From positions 1,922,001 through 1,986,000 of the forward strand of contig NZ_CP060587.1 in NCBI RefSeq assembly GCF_014334735.1: a stretch of DNA of 64,000 nucleotides, read 5' to 3'. The notes below the pieces were generated by a model, which worked only from the letters and a program-made list of their open reading frames with translations, was not told the DNA's origin and did no database searches. How positions within the stretch are numbered: position 1 is the stretch's first letter; every line of letters starts with the position of its first letter. Shown here in pieces: positions 19,129 through 28,511 of this stretch. The position numbers and the translations under genes were made by a program. This DNA comes from Aeromicrobium senzhongii. Its GTDB lineage: Bacteria; Actinomycetota; Actinomycetes; Propionibacteriales; Nocardioidaceae.

Positions 19129-19907
19129 CACGGGGACCGCCCCGGACGGTGCACCAGAGCGATCACCACGAGGGCCACCGCCACCAGCAGGAAGGACAGC
19201 GCGATCGCGGCATCGGGGTTCACCTCACGCTGCAGGTAGATCTCGGTGGGCAGCGCGCGGGTGACCCCCTGGAGGCTGCCGGCGAAGGTCACGGTCGCGC
19301 CGAACTCGCCCAGCGCACGGGCGAACGACAGCACGGTGCCGGCGATCAGTCCCGGCGCCACGAGCGGGAGCGAGACCCGCGACAGCACCCGCGACGGCGC
19401 GGCTCCGAGGGTCGCGGCCACGTCGGCATAGCCGGGATCGACGGCACGCAGGGCGCCTTCGAGTGTCACCACCAGGAAGGGCAGGGAGACGAACGTCTGC
19501 GCCAGGACGACGGCGACGGTCGTGAAGGCGATCTCGATCCCGAAGGCCTCCAGGTGCTGACCCAGCCAGCCCCGGCGGCCGAACGTCGCCAGCAGCGCGA
19601 TGCCCCCGACGACGGGCGGCAGCACCAGCGGCAGCAGCACGAGCGCCCGCACCACCGACGCCCAGCGCGCCGACGAGCGGGCCAGCGCCAGGGCGAGCGG
19701 CACACCGAGGACGACGCACAGCGCGGTGCTGGCCGCCGCGGTGCGCAGGCTCAGCCCGAGGGCCGCGCGTGACTCCTCGGTCGTCACCAGCGAGAGGAAG
19801 TCGCGCCACTCGACGCGCAGCACCAGCCCCGCCACCGGAAGGACCAGCAGGGCGAGGCCGACCAGGGCCGGCACCATGACCCACGCGGGAACGTCGGTGC
19901 GCTTCAC
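19125..19907 (-). CDS. modB: Molybdate ABC transporter permease
   Basis: 260-residue inner-membrane permease with about six transmembrane segments. The ATPase-docking EAA-like loop is visible in [20 protein letters not shown] followed by [11 protein letters not shown]. Also typical: [21 protein letters not shown] near the N-terminal third and the [16 protein letters not shown] segment common to ModB and CysT/W permeases. GTG start overlaps the modA stop as GTGA. Confidence 0.95.
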   Translation of the reverse strand: MKRTDVPAWVMVPALVGLALLVLPVAGLVLRVEWRDFLSLVTTEESRAALGLSLRTAAASTALCVVLGVPLALALARSSARWASVVRALVLLPLVLPPVVGGIALLATFGRRGWLGQHLEAFGIEIAFTTVAVVLAQTFVSLPFLVVTLEGALRAVDPGYADVAATLGAAPSRVLSRVSLPLVAPGLIAGTVLSFARALGEFGATVTFAGSLQGVTRALPTEIYLQREVNPDAAIALSFLLVAVALVVIALVHRPGRSPW

Positions 19908-20662
19908 GGTGTCCCGAAACCTGCGGTGGTGAGCACCGTCCGGGCCTCGTCGCCGGACACGAAGTCGACGAACTTCGCAGCCAGCGCGGATCGGTCAGGC
20001 CCGCCCAGCGCGGCGACCGGATAGCGGTTCACCACCGCCGCGGCACCGGGGACCTCGACGCTGCGCACCCGCTCACCCGCCGCCAGCGCATCGGTGCGGT
20101 AGACGAGGCCCGCGTCGGCCTGGCCGGCGGTGACCTTCCCCAGGACGTCGGAGACGGACTGCTCCTCGCTGACCGGGTCGACGCGCGTCCCGGTGGCCTC
20201 GAGCAGCCGCCGCGACGCCGCTCCGCACGGCACCTGCTCCGCGCACAGGACGAGCCTCACCCCCTCGTCGGAGAGGTCCTCGACCGACGTGATGCGGGCG
20301 GGGTCGCCCGCCGGCACCACGAGCACGAGGGTGTTGGTGGCGAAGACGACCGGGGACAGCTCGGCCACGCTGTCCTGCTGGACCCGCGCCATCGTGGGCT
20401 CGTCCGCCGGCGCGAACACGTCCGCCGGCGCGCCGTCGAGGATCTGGGCGGCCAGGGCGGACGAGCCCGCGAAGGAGAGCCGCACGTCCACGCCCTCGTG
20501 CCGGTCCTCGAAGTCCCGGGCGATCTCGGTGAACGCCGGAGCCAGTGAGGCGGCGGCGAACACGGTGACCGTGCGGCTGTTCGTCTCGGCACTCCCCGCC
20601 CCACACGCGGCGGTCCCCCACAGCACGAGCGCCGCCGCGGCAGCCGCGAGTGCTCGCCTCAC
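19904..20662 (-). CDS. modA: Molybdate-binding lipoprotein ModA
   Basis: 252 residues. A short Arg start, hydrophobic segment and a lipobox-like GTAAC at about residues 18-22 mark an exported, lipid-anchored protein. The mature part starts with [20 protein letters not shown], the standard ModA opening with Ser ligand, followed by [20 protein letters not shown]. It captures molybdate outside the membrane for ModBC. The GTG start overlaps the stop of the HTH-TOBE gene (GTGA), so the whole regulator-modABC set is one coupled operon. Confidence 0.94.
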   Translation of the reverse strand: MRRALAAAAAALVLWGTAACGAGSAETNSRTVTVFAAASLAPAFTEIARDFEDRHEGVDVRLSFAGSSALAAQILDGAPADVFAPADEPTMARVQQDSVAELSPVVFATNTLVLVVPAGDPARITSVEDLSDEGVRLVLCAEQVPCGAASRRLLEATGTRVDPVSEEQSVSDVLGKVTAGQADAGLVYRTDALAAGERVRSVEVPGAAAVVNRYPVAALGGPDRSALAAKFVDFVSGDEARTVLTTAGFGTP

Positions 20663-21063
20663 GGGGCCCCGCCGGGGGTCTCCAGCGCCACGTTCGTCGC
20701 CTTGACCACCGCGACCGCCACGACGCCGGGCTCGAGCCCCAGCTCGCGCACCGACTCGGTACTGACCAGCGAGACGACCCGGTGGGGACCACACTGCAGC
20801 TCGACCTGGGACATGACGCGGTCGCTGATCACCTCGGTGACGATCCCGACGAACCGGTTGCGTGCCGACCTGCGCACGGCGGTCGGGTCCGTGACGGACC
20901 GGCCCTCGGCCCGCACGTACTCCGCCAGGGCACGCCCGTCCACCACCGTGCGGCCCGAGGCGTCCTTGTCCGCGGGCAGTCGGCCGGCGGTGACCAGTCG
21001 GCGTACGGTGTCGGTGCTGACACCGAGGAAGTCCGCGGCGTCTAAAATCCGCACCTGAGCCAT
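20659..21063 (-). CDS. HTH-TOBE molybdate-responsive regulator
   Basis: 134 residues. The N-terminal 50 residues are an excisionase/MerR-like winged HTH (VRILDAADFLGVSTDTVRRL then VTAGRLPADKD). The C-terminal half (about 66-130) is a Mop/TOBE domain (RNRFVGIVTEVISDRVMSQV, then GLEPGVVAVAVVKATNV) that binds molybdate or tungstate in related proteins. It probably senses oxyanion and controls the modABC operon it leads and perhaps the divergent moeA operon. TAACAT lies seven bases before its ATG, so transcription likely starts at the start codon. Confidence 0.88.
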   Translation of the reverse strand: MAQVRILDAADFLGVSTDTVRRLVTAGRLPADKDASGRTVVDGRALAEYVRAEGRSVTDPTAVRRSARNRFVGIVTEVISDRVMSQVELQCGPHRVVSLVSTESVRELGLEPGVVAVAVVKATNVALETPGGAP

Positions 21064-21067
21064 GAAA

Positions 21068-21097
21068 TCGATGTTATCGGCTCAGATGCGACATCGA
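21068..21097. promoter_or_regulatory. Inverted repeat in the mod/moe divergent promoter
   Basis: TCGATGT (21068-21074) and ACATCGA (21091-21097) form perfect 7-base arms 16 bases apart inside the 45-base gap between the HTH-TOBE gene and moeA. The left arm overlaps the TAACAT -10 of the regulator gene and the right arm lies just before the moeA AGGAG. Good candidate operator for the HTH-TOBE protein; inferred, not a known consensus. Confidence 0.5.
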
Positions 21098-21108
21098 CAG
21101 GAGTCGAG

Positions 21109-22332
21109 ATGAGCAGATCGGTCGACGAGCACGCCCGTGAGGTCGCTGCGATGATCTCGCGTGCCGCGCACCGGCGAGCGCAGGACCGACCCGTCGAGCA
21201 GCCCGTGACCGCCGCCCTCTCCGGCCGACTCGCGGCGCCGGCCGTCTCCCGTCTCGACGTCCCCGGGTTCGACAACAGCCAGATGGACGGGTTCGCCGTG
21301 CATGCGGCCGACCTGGCGCGCGCGGGAGAGGCTCCGGTGGCTCTGCCGACCGTCGCGCACGTCGTCGCGGGCGATGCCGCTCCCCCGCGACTCGCTCCCG
21401 GCACCGTCGCACCGATCATGACCGGCGCGCCGCTGCCCCCGGGCGCGGACGCCGTCGTCCCGGTGGAGAGGACGCGGTCCGGTGAGTTCGGACCCGTCGA
21501 CGGAGGCGCCCTCGTCGAGTTCACCGAGCCCGTCGCGTCCGGCACGTTCGTCCGAGGACGCGGCACCGACGTCCGGGAAGGCGAGGCCGTCCTGGAGGCC
21601 GGCGCTCCCCTGCACCCCGCGGCTGTCGGCGCCCTGGTCGTGGCCGGCATCGACACTGTCGAGGTCGCCCCTGCCCTGAGACTGGCGATCGTCGCCACCG
21701 GCGCGGAACTGGTCAGCGGCGCGGTCCCGGACTCGAATTCGCGCGTCCTGCTCGCCCACGCCCACGAGCTCGGGCTGGAGGCGAGCGCACACCTCGTGCC
21801 GGACGACCCGGGAGAGCTCGAGGCGCTCCTGGACCGGTTGGCGCCGCAGACCGACCTCATCGTCACGACCGGCGGTGTCAGCGCCGGGACCCGCGAGGTG
21901 GTGCGTCAGGTGCTCGAGCCCCGTCCGGGCGCATGGTTCGACCACGTCGCGGTGCAGCCCGGCGGACCCCAGGGCCTGGCGGCGTGGCACCACGACGACC
22001 GGGTGGTGCCGGTCGTGTGCCTGCCGGGCAACCCGGTCAGCGTCCTGGTCTCGTTCGAGCTGTTCCTGCGCCCCCCTCTGGCCCGGGCGGCCGGGCGCAT
22101 CGCCCAGCGCCCGTCCGGGACCGGGCCCCTGGCAGAGCCGCTCACCTCGCCGCCGGGCCGCCTGCAGGTCCGGCGCGGCCGGCTGCAGCCCGACGGCAGC
22201 GTGAGTCTCGTCGGTGCGGCAGGATCGCACCTGCCCGTCTCCTACGCGCGGGCCGAGCTGCTGGTCCTCGTGCCCGAGAACGTCACGGCATGCGACGCCG
22301 GGGATACCGTGGAGTGGTGGAGGATCGCATGA
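21109..22332 (+). CDS. moeA: Molybdopterin molybdenumtransferase
   Basis: 407 residues. Inserts molybdate into adenylylated molybdopterin. Motifs: DVPGFDNSQMDGFAV at the N-terminal domain, PIMTGAPLPPGADAVVPVE, VATGAELV, the MoCF_biosynth TTGGVSAGTREVV, and VCLPGNPVSVLVSFELF. AGGAG precedes the ATG. It diverges from the HTH-TOBE-modABC operon and its stop overlaps the moaC ATG as ATGA, so uptake and cofactor assembly are organised as one divergon. Confidence 0.97.
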   Translation: MSRSVDEHAREVAAMISRAAHRRAQDRPVEQPVTAALSGRLAAPAVSRLDVPGFDNSQMDGFAVHAADLARAGEAPVALPTVAHVVAGDAAPPRLAPGTVAPIMTGAPLPPGADAVVPVERTRSGEFGPVDGGALVEFTEPVASGTFVRGRGTDVREGEAVLEAGAPLHPAAVGALVVAGIDTVEVAPALRLAIVATGAELVSGAVPDSNSRVLLAHAHELGLEASAHLVPDDPGELEALLDRLAPQTDLIVTTGGVSAGTREVVRQVLEPRPGAWFDHVAVQPGGPQGLAAWHHDDRVVPVVCLPGNPVSVLVSFELFLRPPLARAAGRIAQRPSGTGPLAEPLTSPPGRLQVRRGRLQPDGSVSLVGAAGSHLPVSYARAELLVLVPENVTACDAGDTVEWWRIA

Positions 22333-22817
22333 GTGAGGGAGCCGGCGACGCGGGACTGTCGCACTACCGCGCCGATGGCAGCGCGCACATGGTCGACGTG
22401 TCCGGCAAGGCCACGACGCGGCGCGAGGCCAGGGCCTCGGGACGGCTGCGTACGCGTGCCGACGTGGTCGCCCGGATCATGGCCGGCGACCTCCCGAAGG
22501 GCGAGGCACTCGCGACGGCCCGGATCGCGGGAATCCTCGCCGCCAAGCAGACGCCGTTCCTCGTGCCGATGTGCCATCCGCTGCCGCTCTCGGCGATCAC
22601 GATCGACTTCCGCGCCCTGGCGGACGCCGTCCACATCGAGGCGACCGTCGCCACCACCGCGCCCACGGGCGTTGAGATGGAGGCGCTCACCGCGGTCAGC
22701 GTCGCCGCGCTGACCTTGTTCGACATGGTCAAGGCCGTCGACGCGACCGCCGTGATCGAGTCGGTCCGGGTCGAGTCCAAGTCGGGCGGCACGCACGACT
22801 GGGAACGCGATGACTGA
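22329..22817 (+). CDS. moaC: Cyclic pyranopterin monophosphate synthase
   Basis: 162 residues. Works with MoaA to convert GTP to cPMP, the first step of molybdopterin synthesis. Diagnostic segments: MVDVSGKATTRREARASG, the MCHPLPLSAITIDF loop with catalytic residues, GVEMEALTAVSVAALTLFDM and VKAVDATAVIESVRVESKSG. The ATG overlaps the moeA stop and its own stop lies inside the first codons of mog. MoaA is not in the window. Confidence 0.97.
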   Translation: MSEGAGDAGLSHYRADGSAHMVDVSGKATTRREARASGRLRTRADVVARIMAGDLPKGEALATARIAGILAAKQTPFLVPMCHPLPLSAITIDFRALADAVHIEATVATTAPTGVEMEALTAVSVAALTLFDMVKAVDATAVIESVRVESKSGGTHDWERDD

Positions 22818-23316
22818 GTCGGCCCGGCGTCGGCTCGGGGTCGTGGTCTCCTCGACGCGTGCCGCGGACGGCCGGCGCGAGGACCTCACGGGACCCCGGA
22901 TCGCCGACTGGGGACGGGCCCACGGCTTCGACGTCACCGGGCCGCACGTGGTGCCGGACGGTCCCGAGGTCGAGGCCGTGCTGCGCCGACTCGTCGACGA
23001 GCGATGCGCTCTGGTGCTGACCACCGGCGGCACCGGCCTCACGGCGGACGACCACGCTCCGGAGGCGACCGCCGCGATCATCGACCGCCCCGCGCCGGGG
23101 ATCGCCGAGGCGATCCGGGCCCGTGGCCTGCTCACGACGCCGCACGCCGCCCTCTCACGAGGCACGGCTGGCATCAGTGGAACGACCCTGGTGGTCAACC
23201 TCGCCGGGTCGACGGGGGCCGTGCGCGAGGGTCTCGAGGTGCTCGAGGGGTTCATCGACCACGCGCTGGAGCAACTCGGTCACGGCCGCGCGTCGGACCG
23301 ACCGCTGCACACCTGA
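22810..23316 (+). CDS. mog: Molybdopterin adenylyltransferase (MogA/MoaB type)
   Basis: 168 residues, MoCF_biosynth fold. It adenylylates molybdopterin before MoeA loads molybdenum. Visible: [40 protein letters not shown], and SRGTAGISGTTLVVNLAGS with NLxGS. It overlaps moaC by eight bases and ends this coupled operon. Confidence 0.94.
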   Translation: MTESARRRLGVVVSSTRAADGRREDLTGPRIADWGRAHGFDVTGPHVVPDGPEVEAVLRRLVDERCALVLTTGGTGLTADDHAPEATAAIIDRPAPGIAEAIRARGLLTTPHAALSRGTAGISGTTLVVNLAGSTGAVREGLEVLEGFIDHALEQLGHGRASDRPLHT

Positions 23317-23331
23317 GGCGGTCGCCGTCGC

Positions 23332-24000
23332 TCAGGTGCGCTGCAGCAGCAGGACGCTGTCCCGGAGCACGACCTCGTCACCGTTCGGCGCGAACGCGCG
23401 CCGGTCACGGACCTCGGCGATCACCGTGCGCCAGGAGTCGGCCGGCAGGTCCAGCATCTGCAGATCGTCCGCCGGCGACGGGAAGTCCGCGGCGTCGACG
23501 GGTGCGTGCTCATGCTCGTGGTCATGGGCCCACGGCGGCGCCTCGGCATGGGCGATGACCAACAGGTGCCCGCCCTCGGCGACGCGACCCGCGGCGGACC
23601 GCAGGATCCGGGCCCGGTCCAGCCGGACCGGCGACTGCAGGAACGAGGCGGTCACGAGATCGAATCGTCGCGGCGAGGACCAGGTGTCGAGGTCCGCGGC
23701 GACCCACGTGACTCGCTCGCTCAGGCCGGCACGCTCGGCGGCCACCTCGGCCCGGGCCAGGGCCGTCGGCGAGATGTCGATGCCGGTGACGTCCCACCCC
23801 CGCTCGGCCAGCCACAGGGCGTCCCCGCCCTCTCCCGCACCGAGGTCCAGAGCCGTGCCCGGCGTCAGGTCGGCAGCGACCCGTGCCAGCGCGACGTTCA
23901 CGTGACCGGACCAGACTCCGTCGCGGGAACTGTACGTCCGCTCCCAGTGGGCGAAGACCTCATCCGCCTCAGCGGGATCCATCGCCGACCATTCGTTCAC
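23332..24000 (-). CDS. Class I SAM-dependent methyltransferase
   Basis: 222 residues. The SAM-binding motif I is LDLGAGEGGDALWLAERGWD, followed by the acidic motif GIDIS and the post-motif VAADLDTW. A histidine-rich stretch (AHDHEHEHAP) lies near residue 165. The GTG start is chosen because TAGGTT lies seven bases upstream, the same layout as several other genes here; an ATG six codons further in is an alternative. The family includes tellurite-resistance-like and small-molecule methyltransferases; the substrate is unknown. The promoter lies within the 3' end of dprA. Confidence 0.85.
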   Translation of the reverse strand: MNEWSAMDPAEADEVFAHWERTYSSRDGVWSGHVNVALARVAADLTPGTALDLGAGEGGDALWLAERGWDVTGIDISPTALARAEVAAERAGLSERVTWVAADLDTWSSPRRFDLVTASFLQSPVRLDRARILRSAAGRVAEGGHLLVIAHAEAPPWAHDHEHEHAPVDAADFPSPADDLQMLDLPADSWRTVIAEVRDRRAFAPNGDEVVLRDSVLLLQRT

Positions 24001-24005
24001 GGGTA

Positions 24006-25124
24006 TCAACCTACCCGCCCGGGTTCGGTGGGACCCGTGATGTCGCGAGACCATCCGGCCTCCGTGACCGACACCACGCCGTGCCCGCGCAACTCGCGCA
24101 GGGCCCGATGGACCGCGACAGGACTGAGACGCAGTGCCGAGGCGATCTGCTCGGCCGGCTGCGGTTCCGCCTCGAGCCGCACCCAGACCCGCCGCGCGGC
24201 CGGGCCCACGTGCGGCAGCCCGTCGTCGACCAGGCCGAACGTGTCGGCCACGACGTCGCGGCCCGAGGTGACGAGCAGCGCCTTGCCCTCGCGGATTGCC
24301 CGATGCGTTCCACAGGACGCCTGCGCCGTGATCGGTCCAGGGACCGCCATGGTCGTGCGTCCCAGCTGGTCGGCCCAGTGCAGCGTGTTGAGCGATCCGC
24401 TGCGCCCGGCCGCCTCCACGACCACCACCCCGACGCTCAGGGCCGCGATGATCCGGTTGCGTACGAGGAAGCGGTGCCGCTGCGGTTGCGCGCCGGGTGG
24501 GAACTCACTGATCACGAGGCCCTCCTCCGCGATGCGTCGCAGCAGTGCGGCGTGGGCGCGCGGGTAGTCGACGTCGACGCCGCAGGCCATCACCGCGACG
24601 GTGGGACCACCGCCGAGCAGGGCGCCGCGGTGGGCGCACGCATCGATCCCGAAGGCAGCGCCGCTGATGACGGCGTGACCCTGGTCGGCGCAGTCGGCGG
24701 CGATGTCGCTGGCGGCCTCGGCCCCGTACGTCGTGCACCCACGTGCCCCGACGACCGCGATCGGCGCCGAGGCGATCGACGTGAGGTCACCGCCGCCGCG
24801 AACCCACAGCCCCAGCGGGGCCCCGGTGACCTGTCCGATGCCCTCGAGCTGGTCGAGGTCATCCAGGGCCACGGGCCATCCCGGCGAGCCCGGGACGACC
24901 CACCGCGCCCCGACCACGTCGGCCCGGCGCAAGGCGGCGTCCGCCTGCCGCGGCGCGGCCGCCGCGCCGTCATGCCACCGGTCCGGGATCTCGGCGCCAC
25001 CGCGCACGACGGACTGCCACAGCTCGAGGGGGTCGCAGCGCTCGCGCCACGTCACGAGCCGGGGATCGCCCGCCTCGGCCACGAGCGAGAGCATCATCGC
25101 GGCGCGGGTGGGACTCCTGGTCAC
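24006..25124 (-). CDS. dprA: DNA-processing protein DprA
   Basis: 372 residues. DprA binds incoming single-stranded DNA and loads RecA during transformation; in non-competent bacteria its role is unclear. The Rossmann-like domain shows APIAVVGARGCTTYGAEAAS, SGAAFGIDACAHRGALL (the usual ARGID reads AFGID here), FPPGAQPQRHRFLVRNRIIA and the following SVGVVVVEAAGRSGSLNT, then VPGPI. The C-terminal 60 residues are a winged-helix-like domain (LSPVAVHRALRELRGHGVVS). GTG start overlaps the comM stop as GTGA. Confidence 0.95.
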   Translation of the reverse strand: MTRSPTRAAMMLSLVAEAGDPRLVTWRERCDPLELWQSVVRGGAEIPDRWHDGAAAAPRQADAALRRADVVGARWVVPGSPGWPVALDDLDQLEGIGQVTGAPLGLWVRGGGDLTSIASAPIAVVGARGCTTYGAEAASDIAADCADQGHAVISGAAFGIDACAHRGALLGGGPTVAVMACGVDVDYPRAHAALLRRIAEEGLVISEFPPGAQPQRHRFLVRNRIIAALSVGVVVVEAAGRSGSLNTLHWADQLGRTTMAVPGPITAQASCGTHRAIREGKALLVTSGRDVVADTFGLVDDGLPHVGPAARRVWVRLEAEPQPAEQIASALRLSPVAVHRALRELRGHGVVSVTEAGWSRDITGPTEPGRVG

Positions 25125-26698
25125 GCGGCCTCCAGGAGTCGCGCGACGTCTCCGCCGATCGGGCTGCCCCGGCGCAGGTCCAGCGCCGTCTGCACGTCGT
25201 CGATCGTCGGCCGGTCGTGGCCGCACAGGTCGGCGATGCTCCAGGCGAGCCGCAGGACCCGATCGGCTGAGCGCGGGGTGACCTTGTGCCCGCGCACCTG
25301 GTGCTCGAGCAACCGGGTTCCCTCCTCCTCGGCCGGCCACCCCTTGCGCAGGTCCACTCCGGGGACGGCCGCGTTGACGCGCCACGGGGTGCCCGCCAGA
25401 CGCCGCCGCTGACGAGCGCGGGCCTCGGCGACCCGAGCCGCCAGGTCGGCCATCGCGGGACGGGCGCCGAGTCCGTGGACGAGCTCGCGCCGGGACGGCT
25501 CGACCAGGGTGCGGTGGATGTCGATCCGGTCGCGGATCGGCCCGGACAGACGATCGGCGTACCGACGGCGGGTGGCCGCCGAGCACTCACACCGCTGCAT
25601 GACCGATCCGGCGTGTCCGCACGGACACGGGTTGGTGGCCAGGACGAGTTGGAAGCGAGCCGGGAACACCGCCGTCTGAGCCGAGCGCGAGACCACGACC
25701 TGTCCGCTCTCGAGCGGCTGGCGCAGCGCCTCGAGCACGTTGATGGCGAACTCGGGAGCCTCGTCGAGGAACAGCACCCCGTGATGGGCCAACGACATGG
25801 CACCGGGGCGGACCACGCGACTCCCGCCGCCCACCACCGCTGCGGCGCTGGCCGTGTGGTGGGGCTCGAGGAACGGGGGCCGGATGAGCATGGGCACGTC
25901 CGACGGCAGCACGCCGGCGAGCGAGTGCAGCGCACTGACCTCGAGGGAGTCCTCCGGCTCGAGATCGGGCAGCAGCGCGGGCAAGCGCTGCGCCAGCATC
26001 GTCTTGCCGACACCCGGCGGGCCCGTGAGGAGCAGGTGGTGGCCACCGCTGGCGGCGATGACCGTGGCCAGGCAGGCGTCGTCCTGACCGACCACATCGG
26101 TCAGGTCGAGCCGACCGGACGGGATCACCCGGCTCCAGGCGGCATCGGCGGACTCGTCCAAGGGCGGCACCGGCGGATCGTCCGGCTCCTCCTCGCCGCG
26201 CAGCATCGCGACGACCTGGCGCAGTGAGCGCACCCCGACCACCTCGATGGTGGGCACGAGACGTGCCTCGGCGAGGTTGGACTCGGGGACGAAGACCCGC
26301 TCGAAACCGGCCTCGGCCGCGGCGAGCGTGGCCGGCAGGACACCGCGGACCGCCCGCAGTCGTCCGTCGAGCGCCAACTCACCGAGGAACACGGTGCGCG
26401 CCAACCCCTCGGTCGGTACGACCGACTTGGCGACGAAGACCCCCAGCCCCATCGCGAGGTCGTAGTGCGGACCACTCTTGGGCAGGTTCGACGGCGCGAG
26501 GTTGATCGTGACGCGCGTGTCGGGCCACGCCGTCCCGGAGTTCACGACGGCGGAGCGCACCCGGTTGCGGGCCTCGCTGACGGTCGTGTCGGCCAGGCCC
26601 ACCACGACGGTGGCGGAGAGGCCCGAGGCGATGTCCACCTCGACCTCGACGGGTCGACCCGCGAGGCCGTCGAGCGCGATCGATGCGATGGCCGCCAT
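25121..26698 (-). CDS. comM: ComM/YifB-family Mg-chelatase-like AAA+ ATPase
   Basis: 525 residues. The N-terminal Lon-type S5-fold domain (VDIASGLSATVVVGLADTTV, INLAPSNLPKSGPHYDLAMG) is followed by the AAA+ core: Walker A GPPGVGKT, Walker B VLFLDEAPEF, and a four-Cys zinc-like cluster NPCPCGHAGSVMQRCECS. A C-terminal helical Mg_chelatase domain ends the protein. In Vibrio, ComM is a branch-migration helicase in transformation; it groups here with yraN and dprA as in most Actinobacteria. Its ATG overlaps the yraN stop (TGATG). Confidence 0.95.
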   Translation of the reverse strand: MAAIASIALDGLAGRPVEVEVDIASGLSATVVVGLADTTVSEARNRVRSAVVNSGTAWPDTRVTINLAPSNLPKSGPHYDLAMGLGVFVAKSVVPTEGLARTVFLGELALDGRLRAVRGVLPATLAAAEAGFERVFVPESNLAEARLVPTIEVVGVRSLRQVVAMLRGEEEPDDPPVPPLDESADAAWSRVIPSGRLDLTDVVGQDDACLATVIAASGGHHLLLTGPPGVGKTMLAQRLPALLPDLEPEDSLEVSALHSLAGVLPSDVPMLIRPPFLEPHHTASAAAVVGGGSRVVRPGAMSLAHHGVLFLDEAPEFAINVLEALRQPLESGQVVVSRSAQTAVFPARFQLVLATNPCPCGHAGSVMQRCECSAATRRRYADRLSGPIRDRIDIHRTLVEPSRRELVHGLGARPAMADLAARVAEARARQRRRLAGTPWRVNAAVPGVDLRKGWPAEEEGTRLLEHQVRGHKVTPRSADRVLRLAWSIADLCGHDRPTIDDVQTALDLRRGSPIGGDVARLLEAA

Positions 26699-27060
26699 CA
26701 GGCCACCCCGGCGATGCGCTCGACCTGCGGTCCCCCGCTGCGCGGCACCCACACCGTCACGACGTCGATGCGGACGCCGTCCGGGTGGACCTGGTGCAGG
26801 TCCAGCCACCGCGAGAGGGAGCGCCGCAACTGGGTGAGCTTGCGATCGGTCACCGACTCGAGTGCCGTGCCGTGACTCGTGCTGGTCCGGGTCTTGACCT
26901 CGCACACCACGAGCGTGTCCCCGTCGCGGGCGACGATGTCGATCTCGCCGTGGTGGCAGGTCCAGTTGCGGGCCAGGATCACCATGCCGAGACCCCGGAG
27001 GTGGTCCGCGGCGATGCGTTCGCCGTAGGCACCGAGGGCTTGGTTGCGCGCGTAGGTCAT
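26698..27060 (-). CDS. YraN/UPF0102 family endonuclease-like protein
   Basis: 120 residues. Holliday-junction-resolvase-like nuclease fold: GAYGERIAADHLRGLGM, then the active-site pattern GEIDIVARDGDTLVVCEVKTR with Asp, Glu and Lys. Function unproven in any species; the fixed linkage with comM and dprA suggests a DNA-processing role. The ATG at MTYARNQAL is preferred over a longer, Arg-rich extension. Confidence 0.92.
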   Translation of the reverse strand: MTYARNQALGAYGERIAADHLRGLGMVILARNWTCHHGEIDIVARDGDTLVVCEVKTRTSTSHGTALESVTDRKLTQLRRSLSRWLDLHQVHPDGVRIDVVTVWVPRSGGPQVERIAGVA

Positions 27061-27153
27061 GGGGCGAGCCTTCCGGCTCGGCGCGACCCCGAGAAGGCTC
27101 TGCGGAGGGCCTGTGGACACGCTGGCCCCGGGCCACGGGACTGTGGACGGACC

Positions 27154-28506
27154 TCAGGGGTCGGAGGATTCCGCGACGACCTCACCGTCGCGGTAGCGCT
27201 CGGACAGGATCCGGTACGCCCGGGTCCCGAAGGCCGCCAGCGCCAGGAACACCATGACCAGGCCCGCGAACCAGAAGATCAGCGCGATCCCCCGTGCGTC
27301 GCCGTGGCCCACGAGCCACGCCCACTGCTGCGCTCCGGCCTCGGAGTCGAGGTGCGGGATGACCCAGAACTCCGCGATCGGCGCGACGAGAAACGCCGTC
27401 ACCGGAGCAGCGGCCGACTCGAAGGCCTGCGCGAATCCGAAGACACGTCCCTGACTGCGGAACGGGACGACCCGCTGGATGATCGTCTGCTCGGCGGCCT
27501 CGACCGCCGGCACCAGCAGCAGGAACAGCCAGATGCCGCCGATGCACAGCCACGGCCACTCCCGCAGGGTGAACGTCGCGTTGATGACCCCCATCGCGAC
27601 CAGCACCCACAGCATCGTGCGCAGCGGGTTGGCGCCCAGTCCCCACCGGGCGATCATCAGACCGCCGAGGATGAACCCGGTCGAGGCCAGTCCGAAGATG
27701 AGCCCCCACTGCTCGACGGTGAAGAGCGTGAGCCCGTACGGGTCCATGAGTGCCATGAAGACGCCCGAGACCAGGTTGTTGAAGGTGGTCAGGACGATGA
27801 GCGCGAACAGCCCCGGCACGAGCGCGATGGCCGCGAGCGCACCCCGCACGTCCACCGTCGGGACCGCGTCCGCCGCGAACTCGGGACGGTCCTCCGCGAT
27901 CTGCACGAAGAACAGGTGCACCAGCGTCGCGATCGTCAGGACGTTGGCGATCAGCAGCGTCCACCCCATGCCCAGCTGGCCGATCGCCAGCCCGCTGAAG
28001 ACGCTGGTGACGATGAAGGCGATGCCCTGCACCGTGCCCACCAGCCCGTTGGCCCGGTCCCGGCGGTTCTGCGGGACCAGCAGGGTCACGAGGGTCGACA
28101 GCGCGATGTTGCGCATGCTCTCGACGACCGAGCCGAACAGCACGATGCCGGCGAACAGCCAGAACCACGGACCGGACATGTCGACGATGGCTCCGGGCCC
28201 GACCACCGCGTAGAGCGCCCCGGCCGCGGCGAAGGACGCCATCGTCACGAGGCTCGAGCCGACCAGCACGGCGCGCTTGCGATGGCGGTCGACCAACGTG
28301 CCGAAGAGCATCGCGAAGAGCGCCAGCATCAGCATGTAGGCGCCCCCGACGATGCCGGTGGCCAGGACCGACCGCGTCTCGAGGTAGACCCAGAAGGTCA
28401 GGGCGAACCACAGGAAGCTCGTCGTGACGTTGGCGACGAGGGTGTTCACCAGGACGTGGGCGAACGTCCGCGCGCCGTCGGGGGCCGCGGTGGGTGCTGA
28501 CGACAT
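27154..28506 (-). CDS. MFS transporter
   Basis: 450 residues with about twelve hydrophobic segments, and the MFS loop motif GTLVDRHRKRAVL between helices 2 and 3. It resembles the MFS_3/DHA3-like drug-efflux group (EntS/MefA type). It starts five bases after DUF2469 and so may be co-transcribed with rnhB-DUF2469, although this position is not part of the conserved backbone (yraN normally follows directly). Substrate unknown. Confidence 0.9.
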   Translation of the reverse strand: MSSAPTAAPDGARTFAHVLVNTLVANVTTSFLWFALTFWVYLETRSVLATGIVGGAYMLMLALFAMLFGTLVDRHRKRAVLVGSSLVTMASFAAAGALYAVVGPGAIVDMSGPWFWLFAGIVLFGSVVESMRNIALSTLVTLLVPQNRRDRANGLVGTVQGIAFIVTSVFSGLAIGQLGMGWTLLIANVLTIATLVHLFFVQIAEDRPEFAADAVPTVDVRGALAAIALVPGLFALIVLTTFNNLVSGVFMALMDPYGLTLFTVEQWGLIFGLASTGFILGGLMIARWGLGANPLRTMLWVLVAMGVINATFTLREWPWLCIGGIWLFLLLVPAVEAAEQTIIQRVVPFRSQGRVFGFAQAFESAAAPVTAFLVAPIAEFWVIPHLDSEAGAQQWAWLVGHGDARGIALIFWFAGLVMVFLALAAFGTRAYRILSERYRDGEVVAESSDP

Positions 28507-28511
28507 GGCCG

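Noticed and set aside
21042..22230. Minus-strand frames opposite moeA
   Set aside because: Antisense shadows; moeA motifs are complete on the plus strand and the regulator occupies the divergent position.
24006..25586. N-terminal extension of DprA
   Set aside because: The longer frame runs antisense-like over comM sequence in another frame; the GTG overlapping the comM stop gives a normal DprA length.
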